NCBI GenBank assembly: GCA_949825045.1
Contig: OX463832.1
Coordinates: 23,988,552 to 24,052,551 of the forward strand
Direction of reading: 5' to 3'
Length of the DNA stretch: 64,000 nt
Source: Argyresthia goedartella
Lineage: Eukaryota > Arthropoda > Insecta > Lepidoptera > Argyresthiidae
Shown: positions 20,868-33,278 of the stretch, piece by piece
Position numbering within the stretch: the first letter of the stretch is position 1
How the letters are laid out: each line of letters starts with the position of its first letter
The notes under the pieces: model-generated
Told to the model about the DNA's origin: nothing
Database searches by the model: none
Seen by the model: the letters and a program-made list of their open reading frames with translations, nothing else
Translations under genes and position numbers: made by a program

Positions 20868-21200
20868 TAGCTCACTGAGCTGTAGATCTCGCGAGAGACA
20901 TAGGATTGATGACACAGAGGCTGTCAAGCCGTTTGGGCTGTAGTGATTTTTTTAAACGTTTTCAACCCTAAATATTTGCGATTTTAAAAAAATATGTCTA
21001 TATACTTAACTATCGAACCTACCCACAATTTTTCACGACAATCGGTTGAAAATGCGACCTATAGAGGAGAACAGTCGGACAAACGGTCAGAAATCCAGAC
21101 ATACTAAAGCATTTTTACCTAAGCTGAAACTGAGACGGCCCGCTCACTTCACTCGCTCGGTCAACTAAACTACACGAGATCCCCTCGCTCCGATCCGCTT
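20868..21200 (+). repeat. Interspersed repeat family E, copy 1
   Basis: Shares CTCACTGAGCTGTAGATCTC and a downstream CTCGCTCGGTCAACT-type block with 23570-23990 and 40870-41230. Non-coding and diverged. The origin of the family is unknown. Confidence 0.45.
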
Positions 21201-21735
21201 CTTTTCGGCTCCAAGTTGTGTTATATAGTTATCAACATATCTGGGAGTCAAAACTTATATTGGTTAATTAAATTTGTTGACATTATTTATCCCCAAAACA
21301 GAACATAAGTAGAACCTTTTAAATACCTATTTGTTTTGACTACATATAGTTTTGATGCCTTGATAATTTGGGATAGGAATTCAATAGGTATTTCATTGAC
21401 TGATATGATGATAAGATATTTTTTCCTTAACTTTTGGGTAACACATTGTTTTACAGCCAGCAACACTGGTTTCATTGCTACCAACTTAACGGCGAAGGGA
21501 AAAGATACATGGAAAGCACAATAGCATGCATGATCGTGCGACTCACTTTTACCACGCATTCTATGGCGTCTAAATGTCCAAATACGCTTCTTGGAAAACC
21601 ACAGCGATGGACTAGCTCCCTCTCCTGCAAAATTGATTATTGAACAACTGACGACAGGTCCTGGATGGCCTTTTACTATATATAATCTATTTTGATATTA
21701 TATTGATCATTGTAGTGTGTGTATCGTTATCTAGT

Positions 21736-21812
21736 ACCCAAGATACAGGGAATCCTAGTTTGGGGCTAGATCAATGTGTGTAAATAGTGTCCAAGGTATT
21801 ATTATTATTATT
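21736..21812 (+). repeat. SINE family 2, 3' fragment
   Basis: ACCCAAGATACAGGGAATCC, then GTTTGGGGCTAGATCAATG, ending in an ATT repeat tail. The preceding 21480-21720 holds another short-repeat-like stretch (CAGCGATGGACTAGC) without clear ends. Confidence 0.7.
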
Positions 21813-22149
21813 GATCTTATGATGATCGCAACGCCAAATGTTTTATTTTACAAATATAGGGCTATCCCTTTCTCATTCGAGCTGGCAGAGGCATAGCTGT
21901 GCCAACAATGTGTTTTTTTTTACAACAGGGCCCTTTCTAGTTCACTGGAATGTAACCGCTCTGAGAGCTATCTCAAGCGCCTGAAAATGGCAGATTTGAT
22001 ATGGCGAGAGCCTAATTTTTACATGCACATAGCTGAGCTAGAGTTGAAAATTGCGGAAACTTTCGGTAAGAAATGTAGTTTTCGAGGTGAATTTCCGGTA
22101 ACTTTCCTGAAACTTTTAAAATTAAGGCAACTTCGGTAATTTTCAAAAA

Positions 22150-22434
22150 TGATAATCTAATCAAATCAAATCAAAACTTTATTGCACCATAATGTATAAA
22201 TAAGGTCTTAAAATTTAATAACAGTCTCTATTATGGACCCTTTTCGGGTAATGCAAAAACACTTATCAAATGGAATGTATTAAATCTTAACTAATAACAA
22301 TTATTTAAGCACTTATAGCTATATCTAGGTTTACAATTTATTGAAGGTAATCCTCAATTGTGTATGGACACATATTAATAAGGTATTGTTTAAGCCTTTT
22401 AGTGAATAGTGGCTGGTTTTCTATATTACTTAAA
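22150..22434 (-). pseudogene. 3' end of a CR1-like LINE (minus strand)
   Basis: On the minus strand the last 20-odd codons of an ORF2 (ending PYTIEDYLQ, then TAA near 22346) are followed by a 3' UTR. This ends GCAATAAAGTTTTG and a TTTGA repeat tail at about 22153-22175. Strongly 5' truncated. Confidence 0.7.
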
Positions 22435-22435
22435 A

Positions 22436-22685
22436 ATGAAATGAAATGAAATGAAATGAAATAGTTTATTTGTGTTCTAGAGCGTGATTACAGTTCACTT
22501 GTTAAACATACGTTAAAAACGTTATAACAGTGTCAGAGTGACCTTAACTCCCTAAGGTAGGGTTTCCCCTGTGTTATAGGATAAGTTAAAATATCTCTTC
22601 CCTTTTTGTTTGTACATATAGTATATGTAAACAGGTTAAATATTACAACTTAATTTTACAAAAATTAAGTTGTAAAATTAAAAAA
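22436..22685 (-). repeat. Second LINE 3' tail (minus strand) with (ATTTC)n
   Basis: Plus strand has five AAATG units (22436-22462) followed by AGTTTATTTGTGTTCTAGAG. Read on the minus strand it is an AATAAACT plus (ATTTC)n LINE tail. The two LINE tails abut in the same orientation. Confidence 0.6.
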
Positions 22686-22799
22686 ATAAAAAGGCGTGGA
22701 ATTGACTGTCAGAAGAGAAAAATCGTTGCTTCGGTTTCGTATTTATAGACGACATTCGTGAGCCGACCGACCGGGAAGGAGTAAATAGGGCTTAAAGTC

Positions 22800-23010
22800 G
22801 GTTTTTAGGGTTCCGTACTCAGAGGGTAAAAACGGGGCCAAATTATTAAGACTCCGCTGTCCGTCTGTCTGTCTGTCTGTCATCAGGCTGTATCTCATGA
22901 GTTGTGATAGTTAGACAGTTGAAATTTTCACAAATGATGTATTTCTGTTGCCGCTATAACAATAAATACTAAAAAACAGAATAAAATAATATTTATCTCG
23001 AAATGGATTT
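22800..23010 (-). repeat. Interspersed repeat family D, minus-strand copy
   Basis: Reverse of the family D 3' half: AGGGTTCCGTACTCAGAGGG, four GTCT units, and the GATGTATTTCTGTTGCCGC block. Confidence 0.65.
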
Positions 23011-23569
23011 TCTCAGTTTGGTACCTTTGAATCTTTTTTACACGGCCAATTACACGAATTTACTGTTAGCTTAAGAAAAAGCCATAATTTTTAAAGGAAA
23101 GGAAAAAGAAGGAAACTTTAAGGTGACTTTCGCGAAACTAACCTTCGAAAAGGAAATTAATGAGTTAATTTTCAATAAGCTGAGACAATTCTTAGAGCTG
23201 AGGCAGGTTTATTGATACGGTTCTAAATCCGCAAATAAGTTGTCACATCAAAATGAAAACGAATTCGTTCTCTTCATTTCTGTAAAAACGTTAAATTACG
23301 TAGTTATACCACCTCGTTTGATTCGCCTGCTTGCTCTATCTAGGTCAACGGCCATGGAGGTCGTATTGTAGCTTTAAAATTGAATAGCGGTGTTCTGAGA
23401 GAATACTTTTGTAAATGGATGATTATTTTCCATTCTGAAATATGGATGAGTGCTTTGCACAGAGTAAGTAAGTAAGCAAGTGAATTGCAATGAGGAGGAA
23501 AATCGCCATAGACAAAACGTGAAACTGATGTTTTAGAATCAACATAATTGTATCAGTCGACTAAAGTCG

Positions 23570-23990
23570 CTAAAAACTCTAGTGACTCTGTGAGCTGAAG
23601 ACCTCGCGAGTGACACTTTCTTTAAATAACACATACAAACTTATGAATGCACCTGGTTACGTAGATGGAGTATGAAAGTAGCCGCACCAATAACTTTGTA
23701 AACTACATTTTGCGGTTTTAAACCCAACCTATAGACTTTTCACTAAAATGTATACAGTCTGTTACTCTCACGGTCTCTACAAATTCAACGACACCTCATT
23801 TGTTAAAATCCGTCACGCTGTTTGGACACCCACCCCACATCTCCGACATTTTGAAAATTTTCCAAAAATGTTTTCAATAAAAAAAAACTATTTAACGACG
23901 TAGGATGACATCCGGACATACGAAAGCATTTTTGCCCAATCCTGAAACGAAGACGCTTTGCTCGCTTCGCTCGCTCGGTCAATAACAATA
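23570..23990 (+). repeat. Interspersed repeat family E, copy 2, with family D piece
   Basis: CTAGTGACTCTGTGAGCTG, then an inverted family D piece (GCACCTGGTTACGTAGATGG), then GCTTTGCTCGCTTCGCTCGC. The same order recurs at 40870-41230. Confidence 0.45.
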
Positions 23991-25064
23991 AAAATAGCTT
24001 AATAGATCATCTGTTGGTATCAAAGCTCTGCTGCTCTGTGGTTGGTTGGTATAGTTGGTCGCGCCGATAGCAAATCATCAGCCTGCACATCACTCATCAT
24101 AGGCTGTAACACCGTTATAAACTATTACACCTACGTGTAGGCTGAATGATTGAATACCTGTGATCAAAAAAAAAGTGCTTGTTTGCTTGCTTATACACGC
24201 AAGGAGGTTGAAGGAGGATGTATATGGATTCGACCTTATTTGAACGAAACTTTTTAGTTAGGCTTCTCCCTCCGACGCACTAAATACTGTCACGTGATGT
24301 TAGAGCGGCAACGCGGGAATCCCATGGGAATGATTTTGTGATTTTATGAATGTCATTGGAATTTATGCCTCATAGTATTGAGATAAAGTGTCATTCATTA
24401 CCGACCTCGCGACAATTTGGAATGAATTGTCATTGGAATTTCTGCTTTATTATTTCAACTGTCTTAGAGTGCAATTACCGATCCCATTGTGAGGGAAAAA
24501 CGAAAGAGTGTAAACAGAAAACAGTTTTTTCCCTGTAATGAGACTAGTTTCCTAGCTAGATCGATTTTTGCCCCAAAAACCCCTGATAGCAAATTTAATC
24601 GAAAACTTTACATCCGTTCAGGGAACGTTAAACATAAAAATATTCCTCGTTTAGAGTAGGTGGCGCGCGGCCGTGAATCGCACTGTATCTACGCGGTACC
24701 ACTAACTACGTGATAAAATCAATCACATATACTAGGTATGTAGTGTTGCTACGACGTTTATGCAGTTAGCTGTTATATGATTTCAATGAAGCTCTGTAAA
24801 AAATTTAAACACCTACGCTGTTGGATCAAACTGCTTATTATATCCCTAATATTACAATAATGTAAGGCTACAGTTTCATAAACACTAACCTAACCTTACC
24901 TAAGTTCAACGCTGTCGTAATAGTCTGTACACAAGGATTGTAGTGTGACGTCTTCGTGCGTCACAATTTAGGAGATATATTGACAAAATCGACACTTTTT
25001 GAACTTATTTCTTTACTGTTCAAAAGAAGTTTGAAGTTAAATATATTAATATAAACATTTTGGG
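23991..25064. other. No gene seen
   Basis: AT-rich. No credible exon or repeat end identified. Confidence 0.35.
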
Positions 25065-25398
25065 ACCTTTTTCTAGATTTTGTAACAACGGAAACGCGAT
25101 TGGAGGAATTTCGCTCGATAGAAATATAGGTAGTTACTGAAATGAGGTCTAAATTAAAACAATTTTTGATTCCGACAAATTGGAATAGCGCTAAGAATTC
25201 AAAAATATTTATTTATATGAGTTTTGACAATACCTAAATTACCTATTATAGAAATTTTCATAGCTATTTTAGTTCATTTTATATCAATTTAAAACGGACA
25301 TTTTGTAATTTTTCCCCGATTCCGTCCCTCTCACACTGCGGATCATTTCGCCTGGAGTAACGGGGACCTTTGCACGGACGAGATACCCTTTTAAGCAA
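25065..25398 (+). mobile_element. Family T element, diverged copy
   Basis: Shares AACGCGATTGGA, CCCGATTCCGTCCCTCTCAC and the GGACCTTTGCACGG end segment with 17341-17767. The left end is degraded. Confidence 0.55.
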
Positions 25399-25844
25399 AG
25401 AGTTTCGTTGTCTGAGGTTATGATGCTCTAAGGACCTCAGATAAATGTGTCCGGTCTTGTAATAGTACGTTATGATGATACAAAGTGTGCAAAGTCAGTC
25501 ATTGCACACGTGACTCGTGCGTGGCGACAACTGTGCAAAATTAGTAATACCACACGTGTCACGAGAGAGTATTATTTGCGCGAGGAATTTTTGATAATAA
25601 TAACACAACGAAAACGTAAGTCAACAAATATTCAAGGAAAATGGCGCGCTGGTTTTTTTTTCCGCAAGCGCGCACTTGCATTACCGCTGAAAAGCCAATA
25701 AAAATAATGTTTTGAATTCGCAAATTAATCGAACTGAATGTTATGAAAAAGATATAATCTAACGTTAAAAATTTAATGATTGATTTATCATAATATTTAC
25801 GTAACCTAAAACAGCTTATTTATCTATGATATTTATCTCAATAA

Positions 25845-25975
25845 GTTGTCTAGTACCCAAGATACAGGGTTTTTTTTTAATATAAAAATAACTTTACTAT
25901 CGTTTATTTTTATTTGAGTTCACTAGTTTGGGGCTAGATCAATGCGTGTAAGTAGTGGCCAAGGTATTATTATAT
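25845..25975 (+). repeat. SINE family 2 fragment carrying a small insertion
   Basis: CTAGTACCCAAGATACAGGG breaks into an AT-rich insert of about 60 bp (25870-25924) and resumes as GTTTGGGGCTAGATCAATG. Non-coding. Confidence 0.6.
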
Positions 25976-26639
25976 TCACAAATATATTTATTGTTTATAA
26001 GCATGAAAACTCTTAGAAATAAAAGTTATGAACTTAGATGCGTTGCTACACAGATTCACGTGTTGAAAGTGAAGTATGAAATATAGGCAGTCCTGCAGCC
26101 TAGGTACCTAACTAACATCACACCATGGACCGGTGAAGACTGAAGAATATGTATTCATGTGACCCAAACAGGAACAAATTAATTTTGAAATTGGGGTGAA
26201 CCGTGAACTTTTGGGGGGCACATCAGAAATTAAATAAAACTGTTTTCAAAATGTATCGTGAATGAAATGGTTGTTGCGAGGACCGCAAATATATGTATTT
26301 TTCTCATCATTTTGAAATACTAAGTTAAAAAAAAAATAAGAAAATATAAAGCTTTCCCTCCACCCTCCTCATCATCTCTAAAACTTCTGAACCTAAAATT
26401 AAAAAAAAACTTAAGTCGTGTATTTCTTTGCTTGAATATTACAGAAACGCTGTAGAGAAATGTGTGATTTAAATAGGAGATTTTCTTGTTGCGACGAAAC
26501 CGTTCATGCGCGAATCCGACTCGCACTTTGCCGGTTTTTATTAACATGTGCTAATAAAGCTCAATGTGGCAGTCAAAGTTGCGCTATCAGGATGCCAGCC
26601 GCAATCTGTATTGGATGTCCTGTAGGTGTTATCATCGTT
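25976..26639. other. No gene seen
   Basis: AT-rich spacer. A partial family D-like block (CGACTCGCACTTTGCCGG, minus orientation) lies at about 26515-26540. Confidence 0.4.
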
Positions 26640-26800
26640 GCACCACGCCTCTTATCAATCAGCCACGTCACAACACGCATGCGCGGTTTCCATGGCAACG
26701 GCAAGATGGCCGCCCGTTGCCATGGCAACGCGGATGTAGGCCACACAGCCTGGACGACCTGCTTCCCGATCTTTAATTTAACAAAATGATGTAGTGAGTG
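26640..26800. promoter_or_regulatory. GC-rich promoter-like segment with two RFX X-boxes
   Basis: A GC-rich island in AT-rich DNA. GTTTCCATGGCAAC at 26686-26699 and the perfect 14-bp palindrome GTTGCCATGGCAAC at 26716-26729 both fit the RFX X-box consensus. Between them AAGATGGCCGCC fits a YY1-type site. Just upstream ACGCATGCGCGG resembles an NRF1 site. Downstream, an ATGATGTA word meets a donor-like GTGAGTG at 26793-26799. No downstream exon was identified. The motif set is typical of TATA-less promoters, and X-boxes of ciliary genes, but this is an inference. Confidence 0.4.
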
Positions 26801-27730
26801 TTATTGCAGTTAATAGCATCTCACTCAATCGCTCGTCTAGTGCGTACATATGTGTAATAAAATAGGCTCAAAGGGAATAATAATAACAATAATAAAAAAG
26901 GATAAGTCTTACCATAGTACGCCATATTGCAAATTTGTTCATTAATCATCTTCGGGCACTGGATACATAAACCACACAAACAAACACAGGGCAAATAAAC
27001 TTTCAATGCAGCATTTTCGGTAACACAGGATGACTGGACTTGGTTAATAAACACAGCGGAACCCAGGTTTCTTTTAAGTGTTTTACTACATTCAATTATA
27101 ATATATACATAAGAAATTAAAAAGTTATGCACCTGCAAGGTGTCAATACTATTTTAATTATCCATGACAGTCGGTTAACCAAATGTAGACTAAAGGAGAT
27201 ACATTTGTTATCTTCCAATATTTTTATGGAGAAATTTGCTAGCTGATTGTAATCACCCGATACAAAATTACTCTGGAAAAGTGTTAAAACAGGCGGGAAA
27301 GAGCGGGAAGGAAAACGGTCAAGGCATGTGAGCTTGGTTTTGCAAGTTAACAAGTACCTGGATACTTGGTACTCTACTTCCCTATACTTTTTTATAGTCA
27401 TTACTTAACTTTTTTAGTGCATAGTTTTTATCTTTTTTTAATATGGTTTTTGTGTCAATATCTCACTGTTTGTTTAAATTGGCAAGTGTGACAAATATGA
27501 TGAGTGTTCCCATGTTTAATTTTTGCTCTATTTCTGTAAGTGAATACCTGTAATTGGCTTTCTATTTCTATTTTAGTTTTTAAAGAAATTAGTTTTATAG
27601 CTGTTGGTTTTCCAAATTTTAAATAAATGAATAAATAAAATAAATTACAATGTGGATAATAAAACTTTACAGTCTTGAAACATAGAAAATTACTTAGGTT
27701 GTTCAAAAAACTAAAAACACACATGTATTT
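26801..27730. other. No gene seen
   Basis: AT-rich sequence. Minus-strand frames at 26821-27138 and 27117-27401 show no domain-like composition and are taken as chance. Confidence 0.4.
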
Positions 27731-28116
27731 TCACGTTAAAACAAATCAAACGAGTTCAAACTCGAGGGGTTTACTAGTAGCCGTTGAAGAGTTCCACTAT
27801 CCACCTTCAGGTCCCGTCATCAGATCAGCTCGCTACCCTCACTAATCCATCAACAACTCACCGAGACGATTCAAAAGCGCCCAAACTCGGTAGGGTTGCG
27901 TTATTTTATTACAGAGTTCCTGTGACCAGCATCCGGCTCCATCATCAGATCAGCTCGATGGTACATACTATTGCATTGTCACCGACCTGACATAATTATT
28001 CCAAGTTTTAGCTCACTCGGAAACCGGGAAGTGGGTCAAATTTAACTTTAATTTGTTTGCATAGTTAATTAATTACTTCCTTAGTTACAGGTGAACCTAA
28101 TAAAAGCGTGTTAAAA
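27731..28116 (+). repeat. Interspersed repeat family F, copy 2
   Basis: Colinear with 1393-1782 (GCCGTTGAAGAGTTCCAC, CATCCGGCTCCATCATCAG, GGAAACCGGGAAGTGGGTC, CAGGTGAACCTAATAAAAGC). Confidence 0.65.
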
Positions 28117-28620
28117 TAGTAGTTTATGTGACTGATACATGATGGGGGGCATTTCATAATGATATCACTCGAGAGTTTTAATGCCTTATTATATACAGTT
28201 ACATACATTAGTTTATCTACACACATATCATAAGCTCTCTTTGATGTGTTCAGGAACCGCATGTTCGACCGGCATTGTGGCATTGATCATTGCTCTGCAC
28301 TTGTTTAACTTGTTCAGTAGTACCAACTTTACAGACAAACTAGGGGCGGCACGCAGGCGGGCTTCGGAGTCCGAAATTTTAATGTCATAATATGTCGAAT
28401 ATTGATACATTATGGTCATAATGTATAAGAAATTAGTTTTTACCAAGTAGTATAACATTATGCAGGTCGTACCCTGCGGTTTTTGGACGCAGTAAAGAGG
28501 GTCTATGATACATGTGTAGATAATAGTAGTTTATGTGACTGCTACATAATGGAGGGCATTAAAACTCTCGAGTGATATTATTATGAAACTAGCCACTTAC
28601 TCTCGAGTTTAAATGCCTAC
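28105..28620 (-). mobile_element. MITE family B, one full copy plus an adjoining end fragment
   Basis: AGTAGTTTATGTGACTG at 28121 and again at 28525 shows one element followed by a second partial end. The body is the reverse of 5863-6312. CTCGAGTTTAAATGCC closes the fragment near 28600-28617. Confidence 0.65.
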
Positions 28621-29051
28621 TTATGTACACACACATCTTTGACGGAACGGTCAAATCATCAATAGTTTGCGTTGTCTGTCCCTCATATTTAAATAAATTA
28701 CGGCAGTTTAAGTTGCGAATTTGTCTGAAAAGTGTTATTGGCTTGCAATACGGAGTACCAGTGATAGTTATACCTCGTAACGTGCTCCCTAACAAGCTAT
28801 AAATCTAATTTTGATAACTATCTTATTCGCTAAGTGCCGCCGTGGCTACAAACGAGTAAGGCGCCCGTGCATGCTATTCTCGCGGTTAAGTGTCCTACGT
28901 TCGGGTCAGTGTTGCGCGCAGTGGGACCGGGGCGCACGAGCATAGCAACTGTGTATAGTGATTCACCTGTCCAGTGCTGCGGTCATTGAGTGCCTACATA
29001 GAAGCGACACGCGACTAGAACCTAATCAATTTTCTCTGTGAGGACTACAAA

Positions 29052-29813
29052 ATGAAATGCGCCGGTTGTAAATCCACTGCAGCCAGAGATGTTAAGTACT
29101 ACAGCTGCTCTTCTCAGTCATGTAAAGAGGTCTATTGCTCCCTCTGCACCGGTATCAGATCCATGACCCCAAATCGCCTAAAAACATGGATTTGTCCACT
29201 ATGCCAGTCTAAGCAGAAGAAGACTGGCAACAATGCAAGTACTCCAGTTAGGAACTTGGGTGATCTCGCTACCTTACGGAAAACTTCTTCCGCGTCTAAA
29301 TCTGACGAAGGAGTAGGTAGCAACGCCAGCAGCGGTGATGGAAACGGCAATGTGGACGGTGAAGTCAACAGTGAAATGATAGGCGATGGTAATGGGGATA
29401 GAAGCGGCGGCGGTAGAGTTAGCGACGGTTGCGACGTCCCTGAGACTAGCGTAAGAAGTGGTAGGGAAGACAGTGTCATCAACAATGCAGCTACTACCAC
29501 GAATGATGATGGAGCAGGAACAACATCTGAAACTGGAGTTGGTGCGATGTCTGCAAATGGGGACAACCACTTGTCTGCCCTGATACGCTCCGAGATCTCC
29601 AAGTGTTTGCGCTCCGAGCTACAGAGAATCCTAAAGGACGCTTTAGCTCGAGAACTGGCACCATTGCAAAAACAAGTAACTGAACTCATTGAGGCGGTGT
29701 CCTTTATCGACGGACGTTACGACGATATGAACCGTCAGTTACTGTCACGAGAAAGTGGATTGAGAAAGTGGATTAAGATTGGGAAAGTAGCTGTGAGGAT
29801 TTGTGGATTGTAG
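29052..29813 (+). pseudogene. LINE ORF1 with PHD-like zinc finger, 3'-truncated
   Basis: 253 codons from a clear ATG. Residues about 4-55 carry a Cys-rich PHD-like finger (CAGC, CSSQSC, CSLC, CPLC pairs). A Gly/Asp/Ser low-complexity stretch follows (about 90-135), then a coiled-coil region (about 175-235). ORF1 proteins of this LINE group bind the element RNA and form the particle with ORF2 (family knowledge). The frame ends in unrelated sequence at a deletion junction near 29757-29813, where a short direct repeat GAAAGTGGATTGAGAAAGTGG is visible, so the C-terminal domain is missing. Confidence 0.8.
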
Positions 29814-32113
29814 TTGGGTTGATGGAGGGAAGGTTCCTTAAACGTATTGGCATAGGTGTAGTGTACCTATCGACACCACCAAAGTTTCCTGAAATTAATG
29901 CCTACTTAGAAAATACCACGGATATACTGGGAGTACTGGACGATTACATTGTGGTTGGTGATTTTAATATGAGCTTCATAACCTGGTCTGTAGGTGATGA
30001 CGCGCAAAGCGAGGGTTTCACACCGAACAATTATCATAACAAGTTTGGCCATGCCCTGGTTGATTTCATGTCCCTAACCGATATGCATCAATTCAATGCA
30101 GTCAAAAACTACCAAGGCAAGATCTTGGATCTGGTTCTTAGTAGTACTCCTTGTGAGGTTACTAGACCAGACCACATCATCAGTAAATTGGACCCCTACC
30201 ATCCTCAATTATCCATTAATACACGTATTAAAAATGTAAACACAAATGTTCTGCCACCTAATCCTAGAACTGACTACAATTTCTTTAAAGCTGATTATGA
30301 GAAAATCATACCAAGTCTTAAATCAATAGATTGGCCAAAATGTTTTATAAATTCTGACAATACTGATGCACATGTCGAGATTTTCTACAAGAAATTGAGA
30401 GATGTAATTTTACTGCATGTTCCTAGGAGGAAATCTCGCAACCAGACACATCCACCATGGTTCAGCACAGACCTAATTAAGTTGCTTAAAGAAAAAGACA
30501 AATTGAGACTACGAGCGCAAAGGTACAAAAATCCTAGGGACAGGCAAGAATACCAAATTCTCCGGAAGCGATGTGACAGGCTTTTTAACACACGTTATAG
30601 AGAATACTTGAACAAAGTAGAATGCAGTCTGAAACATAATCCTAAAGCATTTTGGAGCTATGTAAAAAGCAAAAGATCGGCCAAGGAAATGTTTCCATCC
30701 ATTATGCACCGTGGCAATCAGTCTGCTGATACAGGTACCGGTGTAGCTAATCTGTTTGCTTCCCAGTTTAGTTCTACTTTTAGTTTTGATACTCGCATCA
30801 TGTTATCGTCATCCACTGTAGTACCAGCCGGGTATTGGGATCCACAATCGAAACTTATCAACAACATTGTCCTCACCGAAAATTCTATACTTAAGGCTCT
30901 CAAAAACCTAAATCAAAATAAAGGAGCAGGTCCTGATGGTATTCCACCTATATTTCTGAAGAGATGTGCATCTGCTCTGTCTTATCCGCTCTCACTAATA
31001 TTCAACATGTCTCTAAGGAGTGGTGTATTTCCGTCTGAGTGGAAAAAAGCGCGTATAGTACCAGTGTATAAGAAGGCTGCCAACAATGACGTCAGCAACT
31101 ATAGGCCTATCTCTATCCTATCTGCGTTCTCTAAGCTGTTCGAAGTATTGATATGCCCTATTGTAACCAACCATACGAGGCACCAAATACGTACACAGCA
31201 GCATGGATTTCAGCATAAAAAATCTGTAGTTACCAATCTGGCTTCCTTCATCACTGATCTCATTGAAAGTGTTGATGAAGGAAGCCAAGTTGATGCTGTC
31301 TATACCGACTTCAGTAGTGCATTTGACAAAGTCTCACATACTATTCTGATAAGCAAGTTAAAATGTCAATACGGCATTCACGGGACTCTGCTTGAATGGT
31401 TCGATTCATATTTGAATAAAAGACCTCAGAATGTGGTTATCAACGGTTATCAATCTCAGAGTTATACCGCTACGTCTGGTGTCCCGCAGGGCTCACACCT
31501 GGGACCAATTCTGTTTGTGCTCTTTGTCAACGACACTGTGTCTTGTATTAGACATAGTGACTGTTCCCTTTTCGCTGATGACATGAAATTATACAAGCAA
31601 ATTGACTGTGAGAGAGATGTTCGCTTACTACAAGAGGATCTGGACCGCGTGCACGAGTGGTGTATCGACAATCAGATGCTTCTGAATACGTCTAAATGCC
31701 AATTCATTAGATTCACTCGCAAGAAAAAGCCAATTTTGGCACACTATCGCATAAATAATGATGAAATTGGTGAAATCACACAGATTCGTGACCTCGGAGT
31801 AATTCTGGACTCAAAATTAACCTTTATTCCACACTACGATCACATTGTCACCAGAGCTGCTAAAATGCTAGGGTTTCTGAAGCGCGTCACAAAGTAATTC
31901 AAGCGAATCAGTTCTAAAGTGTGCCTTTTCAATGCTCTACTTCGCAGCATTCTGGAGTTTGCCAGTGTCATCTGGAACCCAGTTTACAACATCCACAAGG
32001 AGAGATTAGAGTCGATTCAGAGATCTTTTACAAGGCACCTTGCGTTCATCAGTCCAGGTATTAGTCACAATGTATTCAAAATAACTGTTTTAAATATGTT
32101 TTATGTGTTTTAG
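29801..32113 (+). pseudogene. LINE ORF2 remnant: partial endonuclease and reverse transcriptase
   Basis: There is no ATG at the front. The frame enters in the middle of an APE-type endonuclease (GVVYLSTPP, then VVGDFNMS, then LDLVLSS and a DPYHPQL block). The RT has the YRPISILSAFSKLFE block, DFSSAFDKVSH, GVPQGSHLGPILF and the catalytic FADD (D593-D594 counted from 29801). A TAA at 31895-31897 interrupts it, and the same frame continues with RSILEFASVIWNP to a stop at 32113. One nonsense mutation and terminal deletions make it non-functional. CR1/Jockey superfamily; the exact clade is uncertain. Confidence 0.85.
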
Positions 32114-32439
32114 GTATTTTTATAAGTATAGGTTTTGTTTTTCTATAAACTCACATTGTATATATATATGTATATGTAAATTCATATTAGTAACTACCTT
32201 ATTTTTTATTTTATTTTTATATTCCCTTAACTATACATACATAAACAGAAGACAGATTTAAGTATTTGTATTTTCTTTTCTTTTGTCATCATCAATAATG
32301 TCATTGATTGATCGATTTGATATATTGTGAATGTTGTGCGCATCTGTTATTGATGCAAACACATGAACTCTGTTAGCATTGTTTATTTTAATGTAAGTGT
32401 TTGCATTGTTGATGTGCCTGTCATAAATAAATAAAAATA

Positions 32440-32755
32440 CACTAGTTTATCTACACAAATATCTTAAGCTCTCTTTGATGTGTATGTTCGACCGGCATTG
32501 AGGCATTGATCATTGCTCTGCACTTTTTTTAGCTTGTTCAGTAGTACCAACTTCACAGACAAACTAGGGGCAGCACGCAGGCGGGCGTCGGCGTTCGAAA
32601 TTTGAATGTCATAATATGTTTTGAATGCCATGAATATTCAGATAAGAAATGAGTTTTTACCAAGTAGTGTATCATTATGCTGATCGTAACGTGCGGTTTT
32701 TGGACGCAGTAAAGAGGGTATATGATACGTGGGTAGATAAACATCTTCAAAACGC
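32440..32755 (-). mobile_element. MITE family B, copy inserted at the LINE tail
   Basis: Begins CTAGTTTATCTACAC and ends GATACGTGGGTAGATAAAC. The interior matches the reverse of family B. One end section is lost. Confidence 0.65.
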
Positions 32756-33278
32756 TTTAGGTACAAAAAACCTAAGACCCAAAGTCAAAGGACGCACTGG
32801 TGCTTAAATAATAACCCTCTCAGTCCCACTTCGAACGCGAACCCAAACTATTCTCTGAATACCATTGTAGGGTGGGGACCGTGATGCCTACTGAAGTTCA
32901 CTGAACAGACCAGACAGACACGACAGACAGGCCACGTTTGCACAGCATGTTCTATACAGTTAAAGGATTGGGTACCCAAAAAGAAAAGGACGTGCCGTGC
33001 AAGCGTGGCCTATGCTTGTCTTGCCTTTTACCGGGCGCAGCAGAATTTGTCACTGGTTTTGGACCAAGCTATAAAGTTGAACGTTTGGTGGCAGTATATT
33101 TCTTATGCTGGCGCCTTCAGTTTCAGTGACGGTATGACTATGAGTGTTGCTCTAACTTTCAGCAGTTGCGCATTCAGGCATATTTTACATAAAAAACCGT
33201 ATTATTTACATATTTAGGGCATATTTAGGGCTCCGTAATATATGTTAAATATGAGCCGAAATGTGAGGGAATTTTGAA
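32756..33278. other. No gene assigned
   Basis: A less AT-rich stretch (about 32880-33140) has two overlapping plus frames without recognisable domains. Unassigned. Confidence 0.35.

Larger units (their letters stand above)
28830..32437 (+). mobile_element. CR1-like LINE, damaged (CR1-A)
   Basis: A GC-rich 5' UTR (28830-29051), ORF1 with a PHD-like finger, a fused endonuclease remnant, RT and an AATAAATAAAAATA tail near 32425-32435. Damage: an internal deletion joining ORF1 to the middle of the endonuclease near 29757-29860, a nonsense codon at 31895-31897, and loss of most of the C-terminal domain after about 32090. Confidence 0.85.

Noticed and set aside
26460..26789. 109-codon plus-strand frame over the GC-rich island
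   Set aside because: Two overlapping frames of equal quality, a repeat-derived start and no domain. The X-box island explains the composition.
29132..29689. 185-codon minus-strand frame
   Set aside because: Shadow of the Gly/Asp/Ser-rich part of CR1-A ORF1.
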